Source of the DNA: Chloroflexota bacterium
GTDB taxonomy: Bacteria; Chloroflexota; Chloroflexia; JAMDCE01
Direction of reading: 5' to 3'
Length of the DNA stretch: 33,496 nucleotides
Assembly (NCBI GenBank): GCA_023489135.1
Contig: JAMDCE010000681.1
Location: 3,401-36,896, forward strand
Part shown: piece by piece, positions 8,199-16,993 of the stretch
Layout of the letters: every line of letters starts with the position of its first letter
How positions within the stretch are numbered: the stretch's first letter is position 1
The notes under the pieces: generated by a model
What the model saw: only the letters and a program-made list of their open reading frames with translations
What the model was told of the DNA's origin: nothing
Databases searched by the model: none
Program-made: the position numbers and the translations under genes

Positions 8199-9093
8199 CT
8201 TCTTGTCGATAGTAGGCTAGAAAAACGTCTTCAAGCGAGGGTTTCTCGCAGTACAGATCCACAATTGGGAAACGTGCGCAGTGTTTTATCAAATCGTCAA
8301 CATTGCCCCGGACGGAAAAGCGAAGTGTGTTACCTTCGGCGATCACGTCCGATACCCTGGCCAATTCAAACTCCTTCGCCGGGACTGGTCTGGCAAAGGT
8401 GATCTCCATGTGACGCGCCGCCTTCCGCGTGATCTCTTCCACACTCTCCACGGCGACCAGATGCCCATCACGTATTATGCCGATTCGATCGCACGTCCGC
8501 TCCACCTCCGGTAAAACGTGCGAGGAAAGGAAAACAGCGCACCCGGACTGCTTCAGCTCCAGCAGGATACGATAGAACTCCTGCTGCATCAGCGGATCGA
8601 GACCCTGGGTTGGCTCGTCGAGAAGAACCAGCTTAGGACGATGGAAGATAGCCTGGACCAGGCCCAGTTTCTGCTTCATCCCGTGCGAGTAGGAGGAAAT
8701 GCGCATGCTGAGGTCAAGCTCGAAACGCTCGACCAAATCCCTCTGGTAGTTAAGGTCGACTCCACCACGCATGCTCGCTACAAAGCTCAGAAACTGAGCA
8801 CCGGTCAGGTTCTCGTAAAGCTTGAGCTCACCCGGGAGGTTGCCTACAAAGCGTTTAAGCCTGGTGCCCTCTTTCTGGACGTCCCAACCGAGAATGCGCG
8901 CAAATCCTCGCGAAGGTCTGATAAGGTCTAGCAAAAGCCGGATCGTCGTGGTTTTGCCCGCACCGTTGGGGCCGAGGAAGCCAAAGATCTCTCCCTCCAT
9001 CACCTCGAGGTCGAGGTTTTCGACGCCACGCGATGGGCCGTAGTATTTGGTCAAGTTCTGCGTCTCGACGATCAACCTTAGGAGTCTCCCCAT
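8179..9093 (-). CDS. ABC transporter ATP-binding protein (CcmA-like, DrrA-type)
   Basis: A 304-residue ATPase that energises the ABC-2 permease encoded next to it. It has Walker A GPNGAGKTT, a Q-loop region, a degenerate signature SYSHGMKQKLGL (where LSGGQ is usual; SxGM variants are normal in this subfamily), Walker B LVLLDEPTQGLDP and the H-loop SSHVLPE. A C-terminal accessory region of about 80 residues follows the ATPase core, as in DrrA-like proteins. The ATG at 9093 lies 22 nt after a predicted transcription start and lacks a strong ribosome site; a TTG 18 bases later is an alternative. Export substrate cannot be read from sequence. Confidence 0.92.
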   Translation of the reverse strand: MGRLLRLIVETQNLTKYYGPSRGVENLDLEVMEGEIFGFLGPNGAGKTTTIRLLLDLIRPSRGFARILGWDVQKEGTRLKRFVGNLPGELKLYENLTGAQFLSFVASMRGGVDLNYQRDLVERFELDLSMRISSYSHGMKQKLGLVQAIFHRPKLVLLDEPTQGLDPLMQQEFYRILLELKQSGCAVFLSSHVLPEVERTCDRIGIIRDGHLVAVESVEEITRKAARHMEITFARPVPAKEFELARVSDVIAEGNTLRFSVRGNVDDLIKHCARFPIVDLYCEKPSLEDVFLAYYRQEDVQKSV

Positions 9094-9121
9094 CGACCCA
9101 ATAATCCAGTGTTACTCTTTA

Positions 9122-9150
9122 ATAATACTAAAAGACCGCACCGAACTCAA
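9122..9150 (-). promoter_or_regulatory. Promoter of the ABC-2 exporter operon
   Basis: On the minus strand there is TTGAGT (9150-9145), a 17-bp spacer and TATTAT (9127-9122). Transcription start is expected near 9115, a short distance before the ATPase ATG. Confidence 0.5.
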
Positions 9151-9434
9151 GACCAGACCAAAGGCCTAGAGTCCGCTCATTTGGCCACAGAATCCAGTTG
9201 GATAGGAAGGCGTACGACCAATAGGTATTCAAGTGAGACCAAAGACCGAGGGAGTGTGAGGCTACTAACCATACGAAAACTGGGCCATCGTCTGATGGCA
9301 GGAGACCCGGCTTGCGATAAGATTGAAATTGGAATGAAAAGGTGAAACTTCTGACTGTCCAGAACGTATTTATATAGATGAAACCTAACGTCTCGGCAGC
9401 CTGACAATGATGTGCGGCGGGGGCAAGACCGAAG
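9151..9434. other. Intergenic stretch with no supported gene
   Basis: Between the exporter promoter and the small ORF at 9435. Minus-strand frames crossing it lack ribosome sites and protein-like composition. Apart from an AT-rich patch near 9365-9380 that could hold a weak promoter for the next gene, I see nothing. Confidence 0.4.
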
Positions 9435-9644
9435 ATGGCAAGTGAGCCGGAGGATCCAAATCGAACCGAAGGTTCGGTAATCAAGCTGCTTGACCTTGGA
9501 TTTCGAGATCAAGAGATCCTCCGACTTATGCTCGTGAGACACCGCTACGAATGCGGTTACTACGATGAAGCGACAGACGAGAACAGGCGATTCCTGTTTA
9601 TTAGATGGCTTTTTGAGTGTGGGCGACTCTCGGATTGGACATGA
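9435..9644 (+). CDS. Small hypothetical protein (69 aa)
   Basis: I do not recognise a named family. The protein is charged and soluble-looking; its C-terminal block RRFLFIRWLFECGRLSDWT resembles short C-terminal motifs I associate with unnamed small proteins of this kind of bacterium, which argues that the frame is real. There is no signal peptide or membrane segment. The ribosome site before the ATG at 9435 is weak. It lies 52 bp before another small gene on the same strand, so the two may be co-transcribed up to the terminator at 9970-10010. Confidence 0.45.
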   Translation: MASEPEDPNRTEGSVIKLLDLGFRDQEILRLMLVRHRYECGYYDEATDENRRFLFIRWLFECGRLSDWT

Positions 9645-9696
9645 ACAACGGTGTTCTCTGCGTCCGGACCACGACTAGGGTAAGGAGGCAAGAACG

Positions 9697-9930
9697 ATGA
9701 AAGCTGAAGAAGCAGTAGCCAAGATGCTATCTCAGTTTCATAAACCGGCAGAGGAATCGGCGCCGATGCGCACAGTCTGCCAATTGATGGTCACCGGGAT
9801 CGAAATGCGAGACCTCGGCCGAGGAATGGCTGATCTATGTGACGGGCGCTGTCAGGGATGCCCGGTTTGGCTGGAGCGATTCTACGGTCGCAGTCAGCGC
9901 AATCTCTTTGGCGACCCCGTGGTAGGTTGA
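9697..9930 (+). CDS. Small cysteine-containing hypothetical protein (77 aa)
   Basis: The frame starts with ATG at 9697, preceded by a near-perfect GGAGG about 10 nt upstream, and is followed closely by a strong intrinsic terminator, so it is very likely a gene. The protein is soluble and short, with a LCDGRCQGCPVW segment containing a C-x3-C-x2-C arrangement. That could bind Zn or a cluster, or simply form disulphides; this is inference. One further Cys (TVCQLM) lies earlier. I recognise no family. Confidence 0.6.
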   Translation: MKAEEAVAKMLSQFHKPAEESAPMRTVCQLMVTGIEMRDLGRGMADLCDGRCQGCPVWLERFYGRSQRNLFGDPVVG

Positions 9931-9969
9931 TCCCGTCCTCGAATTGCGTCTTCTCCAGCTCACCTTTGT

Positions 9970-10010
9970 TGCTCCCCGGCCCAGGGGGAAGGGTCGGGGA
10001 GCAGTTTTTC
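9970..10010 (+). terminator. Rho-independent terminator
   Basis: Arms 9970-9978 and 9995-10003 extend through four inner pairs (9979-9982 with 9991-9994, one a G-U wobble) to a 13-bp GC-rich stem with an 8-nt loop, followed by GTTTTTC. It terminates the two small genes upstream. Confidence 0.85.
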
Positions 10011-10230
10011 TCGGCCTGCGCTTTACTCTTCCAGATTATCTGAAGGGAGTATCCCCGCTCGCAAAGCCACGGCAAGGGCCTCGCTGAGCAAAGTCACGCC
10101 GAGCTAACTTAGAACCTGTAATCCAAGGCGGTAGCGCCCCGGTGAATTCGACTGCGGAACCAGATAGATTCCAGTCGCTATACATGGCCTAATGATTTGC
10201 CATTATCAAAATGATTGTGAAACAGCAATA

Positions 10231-10261
10231 GTTTGACAAACAGAAGGCAGTGTGCTATGGT
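10231..10261 (+). promoter_or_regulatory. Promoter of the MarR-efflux operon, with GTTTG-A-CAAAC element
   Basis: TTGACA (10233-10238), a 17-bp spacer and TATGGT (10256-10261) form a strong promoter. The -35 box lies within the inverted repeat GTTTG-A-CAAAC (10231-10241), a plausible operator through which the downstream MarR protein could repress its own operon. The segment 10011-10230 before it holds nothing I can name. Confidence 0.65.
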
Positions 10262-10297
10262 TGAGGCCGATCTCTTGTGGAGGAGGGGACTACTCCG

Positions 10298-10744
10298 GTG
10301 AAGACAACAACGCACGAGGATCTGGTCAACGAGGCGCTGCGAGCCCAGAAATCGATCATTTTAGAAACTCAGAAGACAAGCGCTCCAATCTGGCTCGAAC
10401 TCGATCTGACTATGGCCCAGATCAAGGCCCTTTTTTCCCTTTCCGAGCACGAATCTCAATCGATCAGTGGACTAGCTCAGACTCTCGGTATCGGCAATCC
10501 TGCGGCGAGCATTCTGGTGGACCGGCTCGTTCACCTTGGATACGTCGAGCGTGCCGAAGACTCCGTCGATCGCCGCCGAACCTTCGCGCGCCTCAGCCTC
10601 AAAGGCGAGCATTTGGTTGCACAACTCCACGCCGATGGCAGGGAGCGCTTTCGGGAGTGGCTCGACCGGCTCAGCGATGAGGATCTTGCCGCCCTGGCAC
10701 AGGGATTGCGCGCCCTGGAGGCCGTGGTGCTCTCCGGTCGCTAA
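10298..10744 (+). CDS. MarR-family transcriptional regulator
   Basis: A winged helix-turn-helix regulator of about 148 residues. The core shows the MarR layout: SISGLAQTLGIGNPAASILVDRLVHLGYVER (HTH, recognition helix around NPAASILVDRL) followed by the wing DSVDRRRTFARLS, whose D-x-R-R motif is the MarR signature, then a long C-terminal dimerisation helix. MarR proteins usually repress adjacent efflux genes until a ligand binds, and here an MFS exporter follows. The frame opens at a GTG at 10277. I prefer the GTG at 10298 because GGAGGAGGGG lies about 9 nt upstream of it. It is the first gene after a strong promoter whose -35 is embedded in an inverted repeat, consistent with autoregulation. 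Confidence 0.9.
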   Translation: MKTTTHEDLVNEALRAQKSIILETQKTSAPIWLELDLTMAQIKALFSLSEHESQSISGLAQTLGIGNPAASILVDRLVHLGYVERAEDSVDRRRTFARLSLKGEHLVAQLHADGRERFREWLDRLSDEDLAALAQGLRALEAVVLSGR

Positions 10745-10814
10745 CACGGCCCGCTCGCATCTCGGCCGCGTCTCTTTACGGCCGCTGGACACTGAAACCT
10801 TAGGAGGCATCCCC

Positions 10815-12506
10815 TTGGCAAACACAACTACCCAGGCAGGATCCAGCGCCTACACCCGTCAGAGCCTTGGGGACACGTTGAGCCGCGCCCGGATCCTCAT
10901 GGTCCTCGCCGCGATTATGGTAGGAATGCTCCTGGCGGCGGTGGATCAAACGGTCGTGGGTACGGCGATGCCCAGGGTCATCGCCGAGCTAAATGGTCTC
11001 GAACACTACGCCTGGGTCTTCACGGCCTACATGCTCACCTCGACGGTTATGGTGCCCATTTATGGGAAACTCTCCGACATCTATGGGCGCAAGATCTTCT
11101 TCCTGGGCGGAATGGCGCTCTTCTTGGCCGGATCAGCCCTCTCCGGCCTTAGCCAGGATATGACCCAACTGATCATCTTTCGGGCCATCCAGGGTTTCGG
11201 CGCCGGGGCGATGATGCCCATCGTCCAGGCCATCGTCGGCGACCTCTTCCCACCCTCCGAGCGAGGCAAATGGCAGGGCCTGATAATGGCCGTCTTTGGC
11301 TTGGCGACGGTCGTCGGCCCAACCGCGGGCGGTTGGATCACCGATAACTGGGGCTGGCGCTGGGTCTTCTACGTCAATATGCCCATCGGTGTTCTCGCCA
11401 TTTTGATGGCCGCCGTGGCCCTGCCGAGAGTGAGCCGCCACAAGCAGCATCAGGTCGACTACCTAGGTGCAACCGTATTGATCGCGGCTACCACACCGAT
11501 GCTGCTAGCCTTCTCCTGGGCGGGATCGCAGTACGACTGGGTCTCCGTGCAGATCATCGGACTGCTCGCCGTGGCGCTGGCGCTGTTTGTAACCTTCTAT
11601 TTGATCGAAATCCGCTCGCCAGAGCCGGTCCTCAGCCCCTCTTTATTCAAGAACAGCATCTTCTCGGTGTCGGTTATCGCCACGTTCCTGGTCAGCATGG
11701 GAATGTTCGGTGCCATAATGTACTTGCCGCTCTTCGTTCAGGGCGTCCTTGGGGTGAGCGCTACCAACTCCGGGGTGGTGTTGACGCCAATGATGCTTGG
11801 GTTCATCACCAGTGCCATAATCGGTGGGCAAGTCCTCTCCCGCACTGGACGCTACAAAATCCCGGCTCTCCTTGGCTTCAGCATCGCCGCCGTTGGCATG
11901 TTCCTCCTTTCGCGGATGGGCACTACTACCAGCGAAGGAACCGTTATGGTGAACATGGTCATCACTGGTCTGGGCATAGGCGTGATGATGAGCCTTTTCA
12001 CCATCGTGGTGCAGAACGCCTTCCCCTTCCGCCAGCTTGGTGAGGTGACGGCTAGCCTCCAGTTCTTTCGCTCTATCGGCGGCACCATCGGGGTAGCTAT
12101 CCTGGGCTCAATTATGACCAATAATTTCCACAGCGCCCTGCAGGCCAACCTTCCCGCCGCGCTCAAAGCGGCCGTTCCGCCGGAGAAGCTAGCTGCGCTT
12201 CAGAACCCCCAAATTCTCCTCTCTCCGGAGGCGACAAGCAAGATCCAGAAGGGCTTTGCCGCGTTCGGACCGCAGGGTCAGCAACTCTTCCAGCAGCTTA
12301 TGACGGCCATACACGTCAGTCTGTCGACGGCCATCACAAGCCTCTTCACCGTTGGAGTCGTAGTTATGGTGCTCGCTCTGATTACAACCCTGTTCCTGCG
12401 GGAAATCCCGCTCCGGAAGACCCACCACGATCCCGCGGTGGCCGCAGGAGAGGGCAAGGAATTTGACAACGGATCGGAAGAAGCGGATCAGATGTTCCTG
12501 GGATGA
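10815..12506 (+). CDS. MFS drug:H+ antiporter, DHA2 (EmrB/QacA) family
   Basis: A 563-residue exporter predicted to have 14 transmembrane helices, pumping drugs or other amphiphiles out using the proton gradient. Motif D1-like LLAAVDQTVVGTAMP at helix 1, motif A GKLSDIYGRKIF between helices 2 and 3, and antiporter motif C VVGPTAGGWITDNWGWRW in helix 5 are all present and typical of DHA2. The frame is open from 10536 but that part overlaps the marR gene. The TTG at 10815 with TAGGAGG 7 nt upstream is the clear start. A loop of about 50 residues before the last helices and a hydrophilic C-terminal tail follow. It is probably controlled by the MarR regulator just upstream. Confidence 0.93.
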   Translation: MANTTTQAGSSAYTRQSLGDTLSRARILMVLAAIMVGMLLAAVDQTVVGTAMPRVIAELNGLEHYAWVFTAYMLTSTVMVPIYGKLSDIYGRKIFFLGGMALFLAGSALSGLSQDMTQLIIFRAIQGFGAGAMMPIVQAIVGDLFPPSERGKWQGLIMAVFGLATVVGPTAGGWITDNWGWRWVFYVNMPIGVLAILMAAVALPRVSRHKQHQVDYLGATVLIAATTPMLLAFSWAGSQYDWVSVQIIGLLAVALALFVTFYLIEIRSPEPVLSPSLFKNSIFSVSVIATFLVSMGMFGAIMYLPLFVQGVLGVSATNSGVVLTPMMLGFITSAIIGGQVLSRTGRYKIPALLGFSIAAVGMFLLSRMGTTTSEGTVMVNMVITGLGIGVMMSLFTIVVQNAFPFRQLGEVTASLQFFRSIGGTIGVAILGSIMTNNFHSALQANLPAALKAAVPPEKLAALQNPQILLSPEATSKIQKGFAAFGPQGQQLFQQLMTAIHVSLSTAITSLFTVGVVVMVLALITTLFLREIPLRKTHHDPAVAAGEGKEFDNGSEEADQMFLG

Positions 12507-12583
12507 TCGCGTGAGGTCACTTTTTTCCACGGCTCATTCCGGTTTCCACAACGGATCAGGCCTCAAACCAACAGGAGGAAGAA

Positions 12584-13273
12584 TTGGCAGACAACGATAG
12601 TATTGTGGTGGCCAACCAGGTGAAGAAAACTTATGATACTGGGAAAGTGCAAGTTCACGCTCTTCGAGGCGTCGACCTCAGCATCCGGCGAGGAGAAATG
12701 GTGGCCATAATGGGCCCCAGTGGGTGTGGGAAGACCACTATGCTCAACTGCCTCTCCGGTCTGGACGAAATGAGCGGCGGGGAAGTACTCATAGACGGGG
12801 TCTCACTGAGCAAGATGTCAGACCGGGAGAGAACCGAGTACCGCGCCAAGAGAATGGGCTTCGTTTTCCAGTTCTACAACCTGCTCCCGGTCCTTAGTGC
12901 TGTCGAGAACGTCGAACTGCCGTTGCTCGTGTCGGGCTCCCGACCCAAAGAGGCTCGAGAGCGCGCATTAAGAGCACTGGAGATGGTGGGGCTCGGCGAA
13001 CGGGCTGATCACCGGCCAGCCGAACTGTCTGGTGGTGAGCGCCAGAGGGCAACCATCGCCCGGGCTCTGGCCAACGAGCCAGCCATCATCTGGGCTGACG
13101 AACCAACTGGAGACCTGGACAGTGAGACTTCAGGTCACATTATGGACTTGATGTGCCGTTTGAATAAAGAGAATCAGCAGACCTTCGTTCTCGTGACCCA
13201 CGCAAAGGAGGTCGGCGAGCGGGCCGACAGGATTGTCAAGATGCGAGACGGCCGCATTATTGATGGTGCCTAG
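12584..13273 (+). CDS. ABC transporter ATP-binding protein, LolD/MacB type
   Basis: A 229-residue ATPase of the family that partners FtsX-type permeases. It shows Walker [10 protein letters not shown], a Q-loop in [14 protein letters not shown], the signature LSGGERQR, Walker [16 protein letters not shown] (typical of the LolD/MacB subgroup) and H-loop VLVTHAKE. The start is a TTG at 12584, 5 nt after AGGAGG. The partner permease gene starts about 100 bp downstream. Such pairs work as mechanotransmission complexes that extract lipoproteins, peptides or drugs, rather than as channels through the membrane. The substrate here is unknown. Confidence 0.93.
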   Translation: MADNDSIVVANQVKKTYDTGKVQVHALRGVDLSIRRGEMVAIMGPSGCGKTTMLNCLSGLDEMSGGEVLIDGVSLSKMSDRERTEYRAKRMGFVFQFYNLLPVLSAVENVELPLLVSGSRPKEARERALRALEMVGLGERADHRPAELSGGERQRATIARALANEPAIIWADEPTGDLDSETSGHIMDLMCRLNKENQQTFVLVTHAKEVGERADRIVKMRDGRIIDGA

Positions 13274-13323
13274 GCCTACCACCACCCGCTTTAGCGTCGC
13301 ACCTCTAACAATGCGCCAAATGA

Positions 13324-13357
13324 CGTCTCGACGTTTGAACGTTCAAACGCTTAGACG
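13324..13357. promoter_or_regulatory. Palindromic site between ATPase and permease genes
   Basis: CGTTTGAACGTTCAAACG (13332-13349) is a perfect 18-bp palindrome. Five further outer pairs (13324-13328 with 13353-13357) make an interrupted 34-bp dyad. It resembles a TetR- or MarR-type operator and shares half-site GTTTG/CAAAC with the element at the marR promoter. A role as RNA hairpin between the two genes is the alternative. Confidence 0.45.
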
Positions 13358-13375
13358 CACGAGAAGGAGCTCAGG

Positions 13376-16300
13376 ATGGAAGCAATCTTCGGCATTCCAA
13401 TGAACAGCATCATGGTGGTGGCTCTGGCGCTGTTTCTCGTCTGCATGGCCATCGTCTCGTTCATTGCTCTGCGCAGTCCCCTGATGTTCAAGCTGGGTGT
13501 ACGGAACGTCCCTCGGCGACGTGGTCAAACAGTCCTGATCGTGGTTGGCTTGATGTTGAGCACGCTTATCATCTCCGCCGCTTTCTCTACCGGCGACACC
13601 CTCAGCTACACCGTCAAGCTCACCGCCCTGAAACAGCTTGGCACTATCGACGAAACCATCAAAGTGGGGCAAATCCAAATCATGGCGCAAGGACCTCAGG
13701 GAATGTCACGGGGATCGTCCAGCGCGCCCACATATTTCCCGATAGCCACTTACGAGAAACTGCGCCAGGACACCCAGGGATTTGACCGCATCGACGGATT
13801 GCTTCCTTCCATTGGTGAGACCGTACCTTTGGTCGATCTCAAGACTCGCCAAAACGAGCCCAGAGCCACCGTCAGCGGCTTTGACTCAGCTCAAGCGGGG
13901 GGCTTGGGGGAATTGACCAACAAGTCCGGCCATAAAATCTCCACCGAGCAACTGGGTGCCGACGAGGTCTACCTCAACGAAGCGGCTGCTAAAGAACTGG
14001 AGGCCCAGCCCGGCGACGAGCTTCAGCTCTACCTCGGGCAGAAGCCCGTCACCTTCAAGGTCAAAGACATCGTCAAGAATGGCGGGATCGGTGGTAACAC
14101 CTCCACGGTGCTTGTATCTCTTTCGCGCTCCCAGACTATGTTCAACCAACCGGGGAAAATCAATACAATCCTGGTGTCCAATCAGGGAGGTATGGACGAT
14201 AGCGTCGTTTACACTTCTGAAGTTGTCGATAGGTTGAGGGCTTCCCTCGCGGGAGCCAACCTGGACGTAAATCCAGTCAAGCAGGATGCCTTGAAAATGG
14301 CTGAGCTTGCGGGCAACGCGTTCACCAGTATGTTTACGGTGATGGGCCTCTTCTCCATCCTCGCCGGAGTCCTACTGATCTTTCTGATATTCGTAATGCT
14401 GGCGGCCGAGCGGAAGCCGGAGATGGGGATGGCTCGCGCCATCGGAACCCAGAGGCGGAACCTCATCGAAATGTTCCTCTTCGAAGGCACTTTCTACGAC
14501 CTGGCCGCCGCTCTGGTTGGCGTCGGCCTGGGCCTCGTGGTTAGTTTCGTGATGGTGTATCTGCTGGGCAATATTTTTTCCGTCGAGGGGCTGGAGATAG
14601 CTTTCCGGTTCACCGCTAGAACGGTAATCGTCTCGTACTGCATCGGAATGCTAATGGCGTTCATTGTCGTGACCGTCTCCGCCTGGCGCGTAAGCCGTCT
14701 GAACATCGTGGCTGCGATCCGCGATCTGCCCGAACACCAGTCCCCGCGCGAAGGAAAGAGGGGGCTCGTCTTTGGAATTCTGGGAATCCTGGCCGGCGCC
14801 GTCCTGGTCCCCTGGGGCGTCTCCATCACCACAGCATTCCTCTTCAGCGCCGGCGCCTCGCTGGGCCTAATCGGCCTTACGCTGGTGATCCGCTGGGGGC
14901 TGCGCCGGGCGGGCCTGCGGCCCGAACTTCGCGATCGCCTCGCCTTCAGCTTCGGGGGCCTGGCCCTTCTGGTCTGGTGGTTGCTCCCATTTGACACTTT
15001 TGATGCCTTCCTGCCCAAGATGAGCAGCGGCATCGAGATGTTTTTTCTTTCGGGAGTAATGGTCGTGGCCGGAGGGATCTGGACGGTCGTCTATAATGAT
15101 GATCTTCTCCTCAAGGCCCTCACCCGAACGCTGGGGCGAATCGGGCAACTGGCGCCGGTGCTCAAGACGGCCGTATCCTACCCGATGACTTACAAGTTTC
15201 GAACGGGACTCACCCTGGCCATGTTTGCCTTGATTGTCTTCACTTTGATAGCGATGACCGTCCTCGTCAACACGAGCAACACGGCCCTTCAGAACGTCAG
15301 CGCCCTCACTGGCGGGTACGACATCAGAGCTGACGTAAGCTACAACAACCCTGTTAAGGACATCAAAGCGTCCATCGCCTCGTCCAAAGATCTGAAAGCG
15401 CAAGATGTCGAAGTTGTCGCCGGGCAGACGGCTATGCTGACCGAATCCCGCCAGGTCGGCGCCTCCAAGCAGAGTTGGAGCCCGTATCTGACCAACCTGG
15501 CCGACGACAGCTATCTCCAGTCGACCGGGTTCAAATTCATGCTGAAGGCCGATGGTTTCAACAGCGATCGGGAGGTGTGGGAGTCCCTCAAGACTCATCC
15601 GAACTACGTCGTGATTGATTCTCGCGCCGTGCCGAGCAAGACGCAGTCTGCAATGACCATGGGCCCGGTTAACTTCAAGCTCGAAGGGTTCTACTTAGAG
15701 GACAAGGTACTGCCGCCGACGCAGATCGAGATCCGAGAACCCCGAAGCGGCCTCACCGCGAAATACACCATCGTCGGAGTGATAGATCAAGTCAGCGACG
15801 CCGCCGGCCTTTACCTGTCGTATTCGGCCTTTTCGAAAGCGGTTCCAGTGCCCCTTCCCCTTACTTCGTACTTCATTAGACTGAAGCCAGGGGTCGACGC
15901 CTCTCAGGTATCCCACGCTCTCGACTCCGACTTCCTGGAAAACGGAATGAAGAGCAGAGTCCTGGCCGAGCAAATCCAGGAGCAGAATCGAATGGGAAAT
16001 TCGATAACCCTTCTGATGGAAGGCTTTATGGGCCTTGGCCTTGTCGTAGGCGTGGCCGCCCTGGGAGTGATAAGCATGAGGGCGGTGGTGGAACGCCGGC
16101 AGGAAATAGGCGTGCTTCGCGCCATCGGCTATCAGCCAGGAATGGTGCAGCTTAGCTTTCTGCTGGAGTCGTCGTTCATCACCCTGCTTGGAGTGATGAT
16201 CGGGGTGGTCTTGGGGCTGGTGCTCTCTTTCAATATGGTCAATTACGTGGCTAAGGATATGCCGGGCTTTCGTTTTGAGGCACCCTGGTTCCCTATCGCC

Positions 16301-16402
16301 TTGATCGTGGTGATTTCATACCTCGTGTCTCTCTCGACCACCTTCTTCCCGGCTCGGCAGGCCGGCCGGATCTATCCGGCCGAGGCTCTGAGATATGAGT
16401 AG
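13376..16402 (+). CDS. FtsX-like ABC permease with two FtsX units (1008 aa)
   Basis: A large permease partnering the LolD/MacB-type ATPase upstream. Residues about 10-65 hold an N-terminal membrane segment and RNVPRRRGQTVLIVVGLMLS, typical of MacB/FtsX N-termini. About 70-310 is a large extracellular domain, and about 320-450 a first FtsX core of three helices, with the coupling region MARAIGTQRRNLIEMFLFEG. About 460-600 carries additional helices, then about 605-890 a second N-terminal-type helix and extracytoplasmic domain, and about 890-1008 the second FtsX core with GVLRAIGYQPGMVQLSFLLES and the final PARQAGRIYPAEALRYE. Two FtsX units in one chain suggest a pseudo-dimer. The ATG at 13376 follows AAGGAG. 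Substrate unknown. Confidence 0.92.
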   Translation: MEAIFGIPMNSIMVVALALFLVCMAIVSFIALRSPLMFKLGVRNVPRRRGQTVLIVVGLMLSTLIISAAFSTGDTLSYTVKLTALKQLGTIDETIKVGQIQIMAQGPQGMSRGSSSAPTYFPIATYEKLRQDTQGFDRIDGLLPSIGETVPLVDLKTRQNEPRATVSGFDSAQAGGLGELTNKSGHKISTEQLGADEVYLNEAAAKELEAQPGDELQLYLGQKPVTFKVKDIVKNGGIGGNTSTVLVSLSRSQTMFNQPGKINTILVSNQGGMDDSVVYTSEVVDRLRASLAGANLDVNPVKQDALKMAELAGNAFTSMFTVMGLFSILAGVLLIFLIFVMLAAERKPEMGMARAIGTQRRNLIEMFLFEGTFYDLAAALVGVGLGLVVSFVMVYLLGNIFSVEGLEIAFRFTARTVIVSYCIGMLMAFIVVTVSAWRVSRLNIVAAIRDLPEHQSPREGKRGLVFGILGILAGAVLVPWGVSITTAFLFSAGASLGLIGLTLVIRWGLRRAGLRPELRDRLAFSFGGLALLVWWLLPFDTFDAFLPKMSSGIEMFFLSGVMVVAGGIWTVVYNDDLLLKALTRTLGRIGQLAPVLKTAVSYPMTYKFRTGLTLAMFALIVFTLIAMTVLVNTSNTALQNVSALTGGYDIRADVSYNNPVKDIKASIASSKDLKAQDVEVVAGQTAMLTESRQVGASKQSWSPYLTNLADDSYLQSTGFKFMLKADGFNSDREVWESLKTHPNYVVIDSRAVPSKTQSAMTMGPVNFKLEGFYLEDKVLPPTQIEIREPRSGLTAKYTIVGVIDQVSDAAGLYLSYSAFSKAVPVPLPLTSYFIRLKPGVDASQVSHALDSDFLENGMKSRVLAEQIQEQNRMGNSITLLMEGFMGLGLVVGVAALGVISMRAVVERRQEIGVLRAIGYQPGMVQLSFLLESSFITLLGVMIGVVLGLVLSFNMVNYVAKDMPGFRFEAPWFPIALIVVISYLVSLSTTFFPARQAGRIYPAEALRYE

Positions 16403-16412
16403 GCAGCACGCC

Positions 16413-16433
16413 TGAAACCTCCTGCAGGTTTCA
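16413..16433 (+). terminator. Hairpin after the permease gene
   Basis: An 8-bp stem (16413-16420 with 16426-16433) and 5-nt loop about 10 bp past the stop. There is no T-run, so it is a weak or Rho-assisted terminator at best. Confidence 0.3.
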
Positions 16434-16627
16434 TCGACGGCGACAGGCCTCACCACCGTCGTAACCTGAGGGAGGTTGGCCAGGAGCCGGCCGAGGCTGG
16501 GATTTGTAACCCGCTATTCAGTATATGGCCGAGGGAAAACCTCAGCACAATTGCCCGACCGGGTTCAGATACCGCTCAACCAGATCTGATCAACGCGGCG
16601 AGGAGAAAAGCGAAGGAGGAGAAATGG

Positions 16628-16825
16628 ATGTGTAGACAATGGCAGGTGGGCATTATTGGGGTCGCCATTATCTGGCCAGCTGTGATAGTGGCCTCTGATT
16701 TGGTTCTCCAGGGCACGCCGTACATGGCGAAGATGCTGCCTGTTCTGGGAGGGGGAGCGGCTGCAAGCATCATCATGCTGGGCGGTCTGTCTCGGCGGAA
16801 ACGGACAGAATCATCAGAGAGGTAG
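16628..16825 (+). CDS. Small two-helix membrane protein (65 aa)
   Basis: A short protein with two hydrophobic stretches (about 8-26 and 33-52) and a basic C-terminal tail SRRKRTE, consistent with a two-helix membrane protein with its termini on the cytoplasmic side. The ATG at 16628 is preceded by AAGGAGGAG at a good distance; an ATG four bases earlier hits a stop after three codons. I recognise no family. It lies between the permease gene and the bactofilin-like gene on the same strand and could belong to either. Confidence 0.5.
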   Translation: MCRQWQVGIIGVAIIWPAVIVASDLVLQGTPYMAKMLPVLGGGAAASIIMLGGLSRRKRTESSER

Positions 16826-16993
16826 ACGCAGCCTGAACTCGCGGCACGGTTCTTGCTCGTCGATCGTTCGATTGTGATGACAGCCTCCAGGGGTTCGGTT
16901 CTTAACCTCATCGTCTCCGCTGCGCCCTCGTCGACCATCTCGGCCTTATGGAAAGCGTAGAGATTAGTGAAAGATCGGCAAGGAGGTAGCGCA

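Noticed and set aside
7641..8402. 253-codon plus-strand frame
   Set aside because: It is antisense to the ABC-2 permease and ATPase genes, with a charged, His/Gln/Arg-rich product without motifs.
9128..9542. Two overlapping minus-strand frames of about 120 codons
   Set aside because: No ribosome site, no protein-like motif, and they overlap the exporter promoter and the small ORF at 9435.
13324..13357. Palindrome as an intrinsic terminator between ATPase and permease genes
   Set aside because: No T-run follows, and the permease needs its ATPase partner, so an operator or processing role is more likely.
14867..15598. 243-codon minus-strand frame
   Set aside because: It is antisense to the FtsX-type permease gene, which has clear family features.
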